In this document: in pieces, positions 1-14,200 of the stretch
Numbering within the stretch: the first letter of the stretch is position 1
How the letters are laid out: every line of letters starts with the position of its first letter
Assembly (NCBI RefSeq): GCF_023053635.1
Contig: NC_086183.1
Span: 35,073,501 to 35,137,500, forward strand
Reading direction: 5' to 3'
Length of the DNA stretch: 64,000 nucleotides
Source: Elgaria multicarinata webbii
Taxonomy: Eukaryota; Chordata; Lepidosauria; Squamata; Anguidae
Program-made: the position numbers and the translations under genes
Notes under the pieces: model-generated
The model's input: only the letters and a program-made list of their open reading frames with translations
Told to the model about the DNA's origin: nothing
The model's database searches: none

Positions 1-218
1 GCCACCCTCACTCTTCCAGGCTCTTCCACCTCAATGCACTTTCCTGGCGGCTCAGCAGCAGGGCAAAGCAGAGAGTTTGGCGTCCCTGACGGATGAACGA
101 ACTGCTCAGGCCGCTGCGTCGGCGGGCTTTGGTGCTGGGAACTCACAGGGAACAGCGCTGGCAGGTTCAGCCGCAGGAGCACACGCCCATGGGCACACAC
201 ATCCCTGCTGCTCCTCAC

Positions 219-2166
219 CTTGATCCCCTCGATGCGGAAGCCCAGCGTGGCGGTGGAGCTGAGCGTCTCCCTCCACTGCATGTAGCGAGGCTTCAGGACG
301 CCACACTGCACGTGCTCCTCGGCCGTGGGAGCCGCCGGGTCGACGGCAACCATCTTGTCGTACATGTCCCTGCGCGGGCAGGGCTGCTGCCTGGCTTTCT
401 CCAACTCCTCCTCAAGGTATGTCCTACACAGAGCAGGGAGGAGAGAGGCACAACGTCACCAATGTGGCCCAGCCTCTCGGGTGGGGGTCAGCCTAGATGA
501 CCTTTTGGCTGCCGCCAGCTGGCCGTTCCCAGCTGAAGGGAGGAGAGGAGGGTTACCTGACGCCCATCTTGCAGTCCATGATGGAAGGGGCATCGAAGCC
601 GCACAGCAAGTCCTCCATCTGGATATAGGGCTCCCCGTCGTGCTCCACAATGCCATAGTAGGCCGGCACATAAGGCTGCAGCGTGTCGCACGCCAAGCGC
701 TCCAGGCACTGCTGCTCACTGGGGCAATACTTCTTCAGGATGCGCCCAAAATCCCCCGCCTTGAAGTTGCCTGCCGAGGAGAGAGAAGGTGCTATTGTTA
801 TTTACTGCATTTGTATACCCTCTGTGGGTGGTTTACATAATATCAAGACACTTAAAACAATATACAAAAATTAAAAACCACAAAAATATACAATATTCAC
901 ATACATTTAAAACCACTATAACGACTTTAAAGACTATGAGCCTAAAAAAACAGACCCAGGCTCATTTCATATTGCTAAATGCCTGGGAGAAAAGTCTTGA
1001 CCTGGCGCCGAAAAAAATAACGTCAGCGCCAGGCGGGCCTCATCAGGGAGATTGTTTCACAGTTGGGGGCCACCACAGAGAAGGCCCTCTCTCTTGTTGC
1101 GGGGTGGGAAGGCGGCACAGGGGTCCTTGTGCCTGCAACATTTTCCCCTCGCCGCTCTCAGGTTCCCTTCCCCGAGGGATTCGTCCGTAAGCTCACATCA
1201 CATCAGCCCTCGCTGACGCCCATCACTGAAACTATCTTGGGCTAGGAGAATCCCTGAGCCTCCGCACCACTCTCTTAAAAACAGATCAGCCAAGTGACGT
1301 TTTCTTTTCCAGTATGGAACAATGAAGCATGTTTCCAAGAGGACCAATGAATACCTGGATACTGGCTTGCTCAGAGGCTTAGTAAGGGGCACTATTGCAC
1401 GTCTTCCCTGGGCCTCTCTACTACTTGCACTCCGACTGTACAGCCTGTTCATATAACTGAATACTGCAGGATGTGAGGAGATGAAAGGAAGAGGAAACAG
1501 GAGTGCTGTGATGCAGGGCAGCCAACAGGGGTTTGCCCCATGGCTTCTGAGCAGGAGTAGTCTTATCTGAGCAGTACGAACTTGGAATTTCAGCAACCGG
1601 ACCCTTAGAGTTTCACAGTCGTTCTTAACTCGGCTAGCGGGGAAATGCCTGGGTGGGGATGCCCTGAGCGTGAGCTACAGCACTGCCTGCTTACACCCAC
1701 CCACACATCCACCCATAAATGGGCTCCCCATATCTACCTGCAGCCCCTGGAGAAAGTGCTGCCATGCATTCGCTCCCTGTGGCAAATGGCTGAGCTCCCC
1801 CTTCTGCCCCCCTCCACCACATACACCACTGTTCTCACCACCATGGTTACCTGCATGGCCAGCAAGCTGCACCCAGGGGTAGCGTTTTCGGAAGGACACA
1901 ACGCACGGCGACCAGTGCACCATATTTTTCAACTTCTTCCACGGCTTATTCTGCAGATCAAAGCAAAAGGAGAAGCGCACAGTGAGTGGCTGGGGAGGAG
2001 CCCTTCCGCAGTGGCCCCAAAGGCTCAGAAAAATCAGGGCCTTTTAGGGGCAATCCAAGGAGGAAGGGGGAGTGCAGGCACATTTCCACCAGTCGGGGGA
2101 AATGTGACCCCTTTCCACCAGTTGCTGGGAAGAGAAAAGTACACACACGCACACGTGTGTACGTAT

Positions 2167-2203
<37 letters not shown>

Positions 2204-5200
2204 TCTATTATAGTCCTTTGAGATGTATGGATTAAGTAGACAGTGCTGCACAATGGAATGTGCAAACCTAAGACCGACTCTCATCAAGTACAGAAAGAGC
2301 TGCTCTGAAACAGGGCAGGAAGCCCCCTCTGAGGAGCAGGGGTCCTTTCCACCTGGCTCTGCCCTCAGAGGTTAGGTACGAAGTTCCAGTTATATGATAG
2401 GAAAGAAAAGACTCCCTGCCAAAACAGGCAGACAGCTGCTGCTGCTGTGGCCGGGGAAAAGGGTGTGTGTCTGCAGATGGTCCAGAGCAAAGATGCCCTG
2501 AGGCCAGATCAGACCCAGGGTCCCTGCAGTCCAGCACTCTGTTCAAATATGTGGCTGAAGAGCTCTCGACCAGGGACCCACAAGCAGGACACAAGTGCAA
2601 CAGCACTCTCCTGCCTGTGTTCCCCACGGGCTTAGAGGTCCTGGGGCTTCTGTACAGATCCTGGCACACAGCTGGCATGCAGGGACTCTGGGTGCTTCCA
2701 GAGCATCTTCCTGCTAGCCATCTCTTCTGTGGCCCTCGGAGCTGCCCTCCAGTCAAGCTCATGTGATACGCGGAGTTTTTAATCTCCAAATCCCCTGTTG
2801 GAGGGTGAGACAAGGACCGTATCTCCCACCAAAAGCAGCAAGAAGGCGGTCCCGCTCCCACACACTCACTGCTGAAAGCCAAGCAAGACGCCCACAGGGG
2901 CAGGGCTGAGATGTTATTATTTATTTATTACATTTTTATATAATGTAATGCAGCATGTCGCTTTGCAGGGAAATTCTACGCGTTACAGAAGTGCGAAGAG
3001 ATCCCTGGTTCCCACAACGCTTAATGTTGCCGAGAGAGAGGCCGGGCCCATGTTCGCTTGGCGGCTCTCGCCTTCTGACCCGGAAGCTGTGTCCCCTAAC
3101 CCCAGTTGCGTGGACTCCAGCTGTTGCTCAGGGTGAACAAAAAGACACTCTGCATATGATCAAAGATATTCTCCTCTGTTTCTGACTGTTTGGGAAAGAG
3201 GCTCCAGCACTGAATCCTAGGTAATATTAAGTTCAGTTTGTCTTTCATGACCAATGCCGGAAGCCAGATTCCAGCTGGACAGCAGGAAAAACTTCCTGAC
3301 TTGTTAGGGCAGTACGACAATGGAACCAGTGACCTAGGGAGGTTGTGGGCTCTCCCACACTAGAGGCATTCAAGAGGCAGCTGGACAAGCATCTGTTAGG
3401 GATGCTTTAGGGTGGATTCCTGCATGGAGCAGGGAGTTGGACTCAATGGCCTTGTAGGCCCCTCCCAACTCTGCTGTTCTATGATTCTATGCCTGTCCTA
3501 AGGAGCTTGCACTAGAAGGGCCTGTGGGGGGACGGGGGGGGGGGAGGTTCATAAACAGGGGTGTTAAACCTTAGGCCAGGGGGCACCCCCCCACATCACT
3601 GGGTGGTTCCTGCTTTCCCCCCTGACCACTGATCCTTTGGGAGTCTCCCGGCTTTTGCGCATTCCCCCCACCCCATGCTAAAAGGTTGAAGGCTTTGCTA
3701 CAGGCAGGAAGATGCTGGCGTTGTGCCCACTCCCATTGCCTTTGGCCACGCCCACTGCCCGCCCTTCTCCAAAACGACCCTCAGGCTCTTGCTCAAAAGG
3801 ATGAAATGGGCCTGCTTGGCGCCAGTCAGACGGCCCAGTCCCAAAGTGGCACCTGGGCGATGCTGCTCGAGGGGGGCCAACAGGGACCCCAATGGCGGTG
3901 CATAAAAGTTAAAGGGAGAAGCCGAGTTTCTCAAGTGAGAGGCGAGGAGGAGGAGGAGGAGGAGGAGGAAAGAGGAGGAGGGGGGGCGCGCAGGCTCCTC
4001 CTGGGCTTCCCCACCCACCTGCGCATGCGCACGGGCAAGGCTGTGGGACAAGCAGAACCAGGAGCAGGACTATCTGTGGCGTTACACCCCACAAGTCAAT
4101 TCCAAATGTATGTCTGCGGTTTGTAAGTCTGTGGTTTTAGAATGTTGGCCTGAGTGGGCGGAGTTAGAATGTCTTGGGAGGGGGGAGGAGTGATATATAA
4201 GGGAAGCACTGAAGGGATTGAGAAAACTTTTCGGGGGGACTTGTTAGGGACTCTTAGAGTGTTAGTGCTCTCTGTGTTTATGGAACTTAAGTTCTGGGAA
4301 ATTTGAGGGTCAGTGTAGTGAGTGGTGTCTTTAGAGTGTGGTGTGCACGTAGTGGATGTATATTAATCAATACTGAGAATAAAGAAAGTTCAAGAGTGAT
4401 TGTGTGAGAAAAAGGAAAGCGTGTATGTGAATGAGTGACAGGATTGTATGGAAGGTTTCAAAAAGGTTTTTAAATGTTGTTATTTGAAACAAAGCTTATG
4501 AACTTTTAAAAATAAATTTTGATTGTTTTGTTTTTAAACTACCACAAAAATCCCACGTGTCTGTTTGGCATTTATCATCTTAAGTTTACACATTTAACAC
4601 CCACTCTGACAATCATTCACCTCAGCAGATATAACTCACAGCGCATTGTTATATATATTAAAATCCTTCTCCATTTAAACCCCTTTCTCCACGTAGTTTG
4701 GAGGAAGGTGGTTTTTATCCCTTGCCTCAGGCGTATCAAGCGGTGGTGCTTGGCTTGAACGGGGAGTAGCTGCGGCCGGGTCTCGTGTTCAGAGCCTGTG
4801 TCGCCCCACTATCGCCACGCCTCAACTAAAAAAATGGGCGTTATTCATACACCACAGCCTTCCCCAATCTGGTGCCCTCCAGGTGGACTGCACTACTACA
4901 GGCCCCAACATTCCCAGCCAGGAAGGCTGAAGCAGGACAATGAAAGGCAGGAAGGGCTTTGCACAGGGACCACACACACACCCCGCTGGCAATTCCTTCC
5001 AGAGCTTTGAGGCCACTCCTGGGAAATCCTCCCCCTCCCCACCCCCCAACAAGAGCCCCTGGGAGCGGGGCTGGCCAGAGGCAGGGCTCTTCCCGCTTGG
5101 GCAGCCCCCCTGCCCCGGGCTCCCCCAGTCAGGCCAAGGTGTGTGTCCCCCCCCGATTTTGCCCTCCTGGCTCATGCCGCCCGCCCGCCCGCTGTACACC

Positions 5201-8200
5201 GGACGTATCTCACCTCGCTGGAAGGCTTCTCCACCCCGCCGGAGGCAGAAACCACAGCGTGACGCAGAGTTTCCACTGTGAGCACACGCTGGGGTTTTAC
5301 TGCCTCCGCCGCAGCTCAGAAGCAAAGATCAGCCGCCAGGTGTGCAGAGTTTCCAAGACCAAAAAGGTGCTGTGGTTCGTGCCTGCTTGGAAGCCAAGCC
5401 TTCCGCCCAGGTGGCATGGAGCTGGTTAGGGGGCCTCAGTGAGGAAGCTGGTGAGTGGCACTCTGTGCATGCTCAAAAGCACCCTCAGTTTGAAAATGTC
5501 AGGGTGGACCACTGTTAAGTTAAAAAGAGGACATGAGGGGCCAAGGGGCACTGGCCTCGGGGGGGGGTGTTTCTTCTCCATCGGTTGGTCCAATCCTTTC
5601 TGTCCCTCTCAGCCACGCCTGAGGGCCCCCTCCTGGGCAAGGGCCCCCTCTGCTTCTTAGTCACAACCAGCCGGGGAGAGGCAGTTTGAGCCAGAGTTTA
5701 GTGCCAGAATCCACTTCCAGGGCCAGGGCTCAAATCCTACAACAATATGAGCCAGAATTCAATCAGGCTGCTTCTGAGCATACACAGAGTGCCTTCCTTT
5801 CTCTGTCAAGGATCTAGTCCAGGGGTGGGCAATGTGTGGCCTACAATTCCCATCTGCCCCAGCTAGCAGAGCCAATGGAGAAGCACAATGGGAGTGGGGG
5901 GCCAACACATCTCAGGGCCACAAGTTGCCCACCCCAGATAGCCAGAGCCCTCTAAGCTTGGACCTGGGGAAGCACCAGCCACAAGACCAGGAAGCCGCCA
6001 GGCAAGCTTCAGCCTCCCCCCCATGCACCCCCTTTTGCAAACTTTGCTTTGTGGATCAGTAATGAGGGCCCCCGCTGCCATAGCACAAGCCCCCCTCCCT
6101 CTCCCCACCCCAAAATCACCCATCCAGATCGCCACCCACTTGGACAAGAGAGCTGCTTGGGCCTGGTAGGAAAGGGAGCGGGGAGAGATAGATCTTCACG
6201 GGAAACGGCAGCGGCAGAAAGCTCAGCATTTCCACCACCTGCCTGGACAGGTTCAGCCGGCTGGCGGGCAGAGGGCGGGCTGCGGGCAGCGCCAGGCACC
6301 ACGGCTGCCAAGTTTCCCCCCTGTCTTTTTGTAAACACGCCTCATGGGCCCGTAGGAGAGAGCGGCAGTGCATTTGCGTGGGGAAACTGGGCCATGCCAG
6401 GGGCAGCGGCAACCAGCGTTTCAAGGGCTCTCTCGTTCAGAGGCCTGCCCAAGATTTGGGAGGAACCCCACTCCCAGCATCACCACTGAGCCTGGGCTGA
6501 GCCCCATAACCTATTTATTGGCCGTGGCAGGCTCACCCCTGGAACGCCAACCAGAATTTGGGGGAAGAGAACACAGCAGAAGCTACGGAGACACCGCACA
6601 AGCCCTGGTACACCAAGGACGCAAAAGGGGGTCACAGATAATGAGGGGCGCGCAGTGCTCAGCGGAACAGACCCACATGCCGAGGTCTGCCCTCCTGCTG
6701 GCTGCCGTGGAACCTGCTTCCTAACCAAAGGCTTCAAGCCGTACAGCCAGAATCCTGTGTGGCAAGAGGCCACCGCGGTCCCACAACACCACTACTCGAG
6801 GGAGTGACACATTCTGAGTGCTACATGGAGGGAGGGAGGGAGAGAGAAAGGCTTTGGAGGAAGGATTTCATCCGTGCCAGCATCAAGTTTCAGGGTGAAA
6901 GCTCATCGCACCAAGATAACTCAGGTAGCAAATCAGGAGGTTGCCTCTGGGCACAGGCAGAGTGCACACCACCAGGTCATCATGACTGGCCCCCAACACA
7001 CAGAAAGCACAACTTCCCAGCCAGATGAGAATCCCAGGCAGAAACCAGCGACAACTTTACACAGATCACAGTTTAAATGCCACAGAAGTACGGTTTGCGC
7101 ACGGACAGAGTGGCACAGAGCAACGTCGGAAGCTGATTACGCTCACAGACCTCTGGTCCATCTAGCCCAGTATTGTCAACACCGACTGGCAGCCGGGGCT
7201 TCAGGCGGGAGTTTTCCCAGCCCTACCTGGGGATCGAACCCAGGACCTTCCGCATACAAAGCACACGCTCTACCACGGAGCCACGGCCCCTCTCCAAAGG
7301 CGGCGAGGCCAGAGACCGCGCTGCTCCCTCGGGCCCCCCACCCAGCAGGGAAAAGAGGTTCCAAAGGCGCGCCCTGCCCCTTGTCCCCGCTGCCCCGCCC
7401 CGCCCGAGACAAGCCCGGCCACGGAGAGGCGCAAGGAAGGCCAGGCCACCCATCACGAGGCGGTGGACACTCACCCGACAGGAGCCGCTGTCCAGCTTCC
7501 TCATGGCCTGCCCCAGGCCCGCAGCACAAAGAAGCCCCAGTTCTGGAGCAAGAGGAAAGGGCCGCATACTGGGCTTGTGGCGTGCGCAGGGCCAGAGCTT
7601 TTATGCGCTTCCCTCACCACTCCCTGCTCGACATAATATTTACGGCACGCGATGCCCCTCCCTCTTTCTGAAAGGGGGGGGAGACGGGCAATGATGATGC
7701 TAGCAGGTTGCCAAGCAACCGGGGATCTTGCAAGTAAGTTTCCATGACAGCAAACCAGAAAGGAAGAGAGAGGAAGAGGGCGCATGAGGCAGCTCTGTTG
7801 TAATCCAGGAGAACTGGGTTCAGTCTCTGGGTGACGAGGCCGACAGGCTGCGCTTGGCTGTGGGTGGAGGGAACAGAGCAACTCTTGCTTTTGGCAAGAT
7901 GACACAGTCCAGGGGAAGGGGCGCACACACAGCCCTGCCCCACCTGGTTCGGGACTCGCCCTCAAACAGGAAGAGGAATTTGCCACTCCTCAGCATGCAA
8001 GAGTCTGGCACTGGGAAGGAGGGGGGAGAGAGAAAGGCCAGAAGCCCCCACCCCAGCCTCTGCACTTATTAGCACTACAGAAGCAAGTAAATCGCCCAGC
8101 GAGAGACCCAGACGCGGGAGTTCAAACCACTAGGAACCAGGGCCTCCCTTTCCACCTCCTTCCAGGTGCATGGAAGCCAGCTGTGGGTACCACAACGGTG

Positions 8201-11200
8201 AGGAAAATGCACTCTGGCCATGCTCATTCCTACTTTGCAGATTCCAGACTTGGAGCTGCATTCCAGAGGAGTGGGTTTAGAGCACTCCCTCTTGCCACAG
8301 ATGCTCTCCACCGCTGTGAGCAAATCTCTCTCTCAGCCTCAGTTCTGCACCCGTGAATTGGGAATTCCACTAGCCTACATCACGGAACAACTGGATGGGA
8401 ACGAGGACGCAGCCCTGGGGGCTTAATGGCAACCTCCGGCATCTGAAGCGGTCTTCCTCTGAATACAGCTCCAGGGACGGCAGAGCCCTGCTCTGCCTGC
8501 CCGTGGCCTTCCTTGTGGCACGTGGCTGCCATGGTGGGAAATGGGAGGCTAGGCAGCCTCGGGGCTCTCCCTCTGGTCAGGATGCCTCGCAGTCATGTGG
8601 GGCAGAACATTCTCCAGGGCCTTATTTCCCCCATGGAAAAGTTCACAGAGGGCGAGCTTGGCAGTCCCAAAGTTGCAATTAATGTTTACCCTTGTATGTG
8701 TGAGAAGGCATGGAGGCATTTATGTGTCAGAGGGAAATGGAACTGACGGTGCCCCGGCAGCCTCCATGGAAGAGGGCGGGCCTCCCCTGACATGGGCGGG
8801 TGTCACTCCGGCTTGCTAACATCAATCACGGGGTCAACCGTCTTGCTGAGTACCTGTGCTGTTGTGGTCTGCTTGCATTTACACACCTGGAAGCCACAAG
8901 CGGCCCATGGCCCATCTGAAGCCTAAGAGCTTTTTCCGATGCCAACGGGACATCGTCCAAGGCAAATGAACTCTGACTACGTTGGAAGTTTTGGCAGAAA
9001 CCCCACATTGCAGCGGTTGCAAGGGTGCTTCCCCTGCACCTGATCCCGGCACCTTCTGCAGCAATGGGAAGGGCCCTGAGGCGCCCCCCCCTCAATGGTC
9101 CGACGCAGCTGCCTTGAACTGCCAGCAACCTCCTGCTGACCACAAATGCAAGTTAGAGCATCACAGCCCAGGAAGCTGCCCTTCCAACCTACAGAAGAGG
9201 GCTGATTGCCCCACCGTCCTATCTATGGGTCAGAAACATCTCTCTCGCCCTGTTTGTGTGACCCACAGCAGAATCCCCACCAAGACGATTTCATCTCCCC
9301 TGGAACGAGTGGGGAGCCAAGCGATGGGTGCCGAAGGGGGCTGCCCCCGCCTGCCCTGCTGCTGCCTCCCTCCCTCCCCCCCACTCTTCAAAGCCTTTGG
9401 CAAGCCCCACCCACAGGCGGGAGGCTGCTCCGTATGGACAGTGCTGGCCTCAGTGGACCAAGCGCTGGACTCCGCAGAAGGCCGCTTCCTAGGTGCGGAA
9501 GCGGCTGTGTGCCTGAAGCCATTGCAGGGGGCTTCCGAAGCGCCTGGAGGCCGCAGCCTAATGCGGATTTTGCAAGTGTCAGATTTTGTTGCAGATCAAA
9601 GCTGATCTCTCTCGGTATCCTGCTCTGCAAACAGAACAATTAACTGAATCACAGATTATCAAGCAGACTGAAAGTTTAACAGCTCATGGTGGAATCGCTG
9701 TAGTCGCCCGCCCTCAGCTCCAGGGATTGAACTGGGGCCCTTCTGCTTTTAGCCTTTGCTGCAAACACCCCCACAGGAAGAGGGACCCCAGAAGACTGAG
9801 AGGCACCTCAGCAACCAAAGAGATCTGCTCACACGGCTGGACGGGAGCTGCACAGCTGTGGTTTGGTGGTGGACCGCCCAGGAGCCAGAGGAGCCGGCCT
9901 GGCAAGCTGAGGTGGCAGCTCTGCAAACCCATCTAGAGCCTTTAGGTACCAGCAGCCGAAGTGAGGCTGCAAAGACCAGCCCAGAGACCCGAGTCCTTTT
10001 CCTGCGGAGCCTGCTCCTGCCACCCCCGTCGGCACGGCTACTCCCAGACAGTGGGCACGAGTGCAAGAAGTGGACGTGAAGCCCAGAGGAGCACTCCTGG
10101 TTTGGCTGCATTCATCCTGTTCCCCTTTCGAAAGGAAGAGCAGCGCGCCCAAGAGGGTGGCAGGGATGAAGATTTATCCCACTTGCAAGTCACCCAATGG
10201 CCAAAGCTCTCAGGCCGACATGCATAACGAGAGCAGATCCAACGAAGTCCAGGGCTGCCACTCTTCCTTCTCTCCCGCCCCGTGTCAAAGTGGCAACTCC
10301 CACCCCGCTTATTTTGGTGGGCAGAAGGCCTCCTCGTGGGCCTCGCCACGCAATCTCATCTTTCCAACGCACCACTGAACTTCGAAAATGCAACCACCTG
10401 GGAAGCAGTGAGAAAATATAGACTGGACTAATCTGTAGTAGATAAATGTAAAGATGTGAAAAAAGGTTGCAAGGGCCTTTTTTTTAAAAAAAACACCAAC
10501 ACAGACTTTTTTCCTGGCAGATCTCCTCAAAGCGGTGCCCTTGTCTGGCTCACGCCCATAATCATGAACCCCAGGGGTTCCCTTTGCATGACACAGATGT
10601 ACCGGTAGTTTCCCTTGTGTGAACGAGCTCTCGGGGCTGAGGGCAGATGGAACCAGAGAGCTTTGTTTCCAGCGACTGTTTAAACAACACCCAAATTCTT
10701 ATAAGTCGGAGGAGGGAAAACGAAAGTCTTCCCACAGCTCATCTGCCCTGGGCCTTCGCGATGTCTTCTGTCTGCCTCAACCCGTCCTTTGAGCCTTTGA
10801 AGTCTCATTCTTATACATAGGAAAATCTGAACCATGGGAATTTGCAAAGAGATTCAGCCATCAGTCCACTGATCTTTTTTAAAAGAAAAATCCACCCAAG
10901 CTAGCGGGCCCCACTGCCTTTTGTGGTAGCGGCAAACATACAGTCTGGCCGTGTCTCGGGGTCTGCAGACGTCCTCCTCCTCTGAGGACCCTCTTCAGCA
11001 AAGCTGTGTTTACAAAGGTGAGGGCCTTGTTTGAGATGGCGCCTCAACTCGAGAACTCTCCCCCCAAAGAGGCTCAACTGGCACAGGCCCCGCAAACTTC
11101 GGGGCACCAGGGGGAGAAGGCTTTTTTATTTGCCCAAGCGTTTTAGAGGACGTTTTACGCTGATTTTATGCTTCAGTCTGTTTTCTATTGCTCTTAATTG

Positions 11201-14200
11201 AATGCAGCATTCTGTTATGTTTATTTCCTGTTGTTATTCTATTGCCTTTACATGTTTGTGTATAAAGGCCTTACTCACCCTGTCTTGGGACCCTTTTGAA
11301 GAAAGGTAGATAAGAACTGTTTTGAATAAATGAACAGGAGGAGCAAATTCCCCACACTGGCCTCGGGATGCTTCCTCACCAGGACCGGATTAGTGCCGCA
11401 CCACTCCAGGAATTACCAGAAAGTCCCCTCCGTTTCCCTGCAGTTCCTGCCCAAACAAGCTGCAACAGCCCAGTCAGGCGGAGGAGTAAGGGCGCAACGT
11501 GGGATCAAAAACAGGCCTCTCCAGTACTGGCTTTGCCCTCCGCCGCCATGGGGTGAGTCAGCCCAAGCTTCAAAAATCCCAGTTCCAGGCCACGTCGGTC
11601 CTGGTTTTGGTGCTTCGAGACCCAAGGCCAGCAAAGAGGGAGCGAAAGCGTGAATCAGCCAGGCATTCGGCCGCCTTTGGAAGCGAGGATTATTCATCTG
11701 GCAGGAAATGCATTCCTCCTCCTTGTCCTCTGTGGCAAAGTGAACAACAACAATTCCACCTGGAGCAAATGAAGCATCCAGAAAGTTGCTCACGGAGAGC
11801 GGGGGGGGGGGGGGAGGCAAGGCGCTGAGTCCCAAGCCTTGCCTGGAAGCCCGCCCACAATCCCAGACCTGTGAATGTGGCGACACGGTGGGCAAGGAAA
11901 GGTGCTCTGCACATGCTCAGAAGAACTCCATGCAACGTAATAATCAACCAGATGAAAGTCAATATAGACTCCCTGAGAACTTCATGGTTCTTTCTTCAGA
12001 ACAGTAAACAATCCAGAAACAGCAGTTTTAGATCTCGGACCAGGGCAAAAAAGGCACAAATTAATTTATAGCAGTACAGCCCTGTGATGGGATGGCCACT
12101 TCTCAACACTCAAAATATGCCCAGCTGTCACATATGGGTATTCTTTTTAAAGACAACATCTCTGAGGCCCCTATTCTCCTCTTGCTTATATCAGACGCTG
12201 CCGAGTCTCCTACCACAAACACCAGGTACACGCACGCGTGCACACGCATGCACACTTACATGTGCACTTCATACTGTAAGTGCCAGAGTTCAGAAGGTGC
12301 CCACACCCGGCAGGAAGGGGAACATGCAAGGCTAGACCTGGAAGCCACTTCGGCTTCTTCCTGTGAAACTCCATCAAGCAAAACTCAAGGGTTTAAGAAG
12401 TCACATGTCAGTCTGATTGTGTGGTTTAAAAGTGCCAATGTCAACTAATTTTTTAAAATAGGTACCAATTATTTCCTGGAACGACAGGAGGAGGAGGAGC
12501 AGGGGAAACCCTGATGCTCTGCTTTCATCTCAACAGGGGAAAATATTGGGTAGTCAAATGTGCCTATTTGTCTGCTCTTCCTTGCTAAGGCTGAGACCTT
12601 TGTTTTGAAACACATTTCTAGAAAAACAGGAAAGTGTGACTGCAAACTGATCAGAAAACATTATTTTTACTTCAATGTTCAGCTCTCAGGTTGATGGAAA
12701 CACTTTGCACAACCATAACTCACTGAGTCAAGGGAACAAATTATTTTGCACGATGTGGGGGACGGAGAGAGGTTGGGAAACAGTCAATGATGATGCCGAC
12801 TGTCCAGGCAGAGGCCAGGCCTGGCTAAGCAGCAGCATTGCCACCTCCTGGACTATGATTAGATTGGGATCATTATACTTCCCCTGATCCCTCGGGATCA
12901 ACCTGGCAGTGGGGAAGTTTCTCTCTCTCTCTCCCCCGCCCCACTCATCTGTAAAGGATGGAGCCAGGGCGATGGGGCTGGCAGACTCAGGTCAAAAGCT
13001 CAGCTCAGCTCGAAATTTGCGAGGGGCCCGCTGGCAAGACCCTCCTCTCTGGTCACACCCCCACCCCTTCCTAATCTATGACACTGGAGAAGAGGGGATC
13101 ACAGGAGGGCCTTATTAGCATTAGTTATTGGCCGCCTTGAGGCCCAGCATTGGGCAAAAGGCGGGAGACAAATAAATATAATAATATACAGAAACGTGGC
13201 CACAAGGTTGCTCTAATGGTGAAATGGAGCTGCAGTAAAAGTTATTAAACAGATAAAAAAGAGCTTGAAAACCTACTTCCATATCCCCAGTCTCTCCTCC
13301 CCACTCCCAGCCACACATGTGCCCCAAATCTGAACAAACCCAAGGACTTGAGGAGTTGCAACAGTTGTGCAATGCAAAGATCCCACCACCACCACCACCA
13401 CCACCAAAAGAACCTTTTCTGGGGCATCTCCTCCCCCTCCCCCCAACGTGGCTTTTGGAAAGGGAAGGAAAGGAAAGGAGAAGGTGCCGCTTTTCCTGGA
13501 GCTTTTCAGAGGGTTTTGCTGCTCTCGCTGAATTGTAATCTGTTGCTTGTTTACATTTTCCGTGTGCAGTGGCTGCGTCGTGACGATTCTTCTATTGTTA
13601 GTCACCTCAGAAGTTCTCGTGAGTAAGAAGTGTTGAGCAGGGGATGGGGAAATTCGTATTTATAGGAAGCGGGCCAGATCCAGTGTGTGCCATATTGCAA
13701 GCGATGCATTAAAGCACAGCTTGTGCAAGAGCTCACCCGAGTCACGGCTGGGCTGGCGGCTGCGTTGCGATGCGAGAGCCCGATGGGCGTCCCCACAACA
13801 AGCACAGAGCGAGCGAGCGAGCGAGCGGGTCTCCGGCACCAAGCCCAAGCAGACCTCAGGGCCCCCCGCGAGGGCAAACCCCGCCCGGCTTCCGCCTGGC
13901 TTTGGTCCGGGAGCAGCAGAGGCCGCTGCAGGTCCCTCCCGGGTCAGGCGGCCGGCAGCACGTCCGCGCCTCTCCCAGAACAAGGCAATAGCTGCCGTTT
14001 CAGCCTCCCACCACGGGCGCCTTCCAGTCAGGGGCCGAGACTGGGCTCCTGGCCGCTTCGCTTTGCCCATTAAATGCAAAGAGCGCGCTTCCTCCTGGGT
14101 GGGATTCCTGGGCTGGCCCCCAATGGCTCCTTCCCCTCCAGAGCCTGGAGGGCTGACCGGCCTTTGCGGCTCAGTGGTGCAGGTTGCAATCCCCTCTCTG

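Noticed and set aside
1-218. Next ITPKC exon (ADGTCNTNFKKTQ region) at the left edge
   Set aside because: No frame in these 218 bases matches it. This is intron sequence after the donor at 218.
2268-2882. 204-codon minus-strand frame in ITPKC intron 1
   Set aside because: Overlaps a known retroposon fragment (2480-2740) in antisense.
7230-7312. Possible tRNA gene on the minus strand
   Set aside because: A and B boxes are present but there is no acceptor-stem pairing, and the sequence continues into SINE body. A sister copy occurs at 44165.
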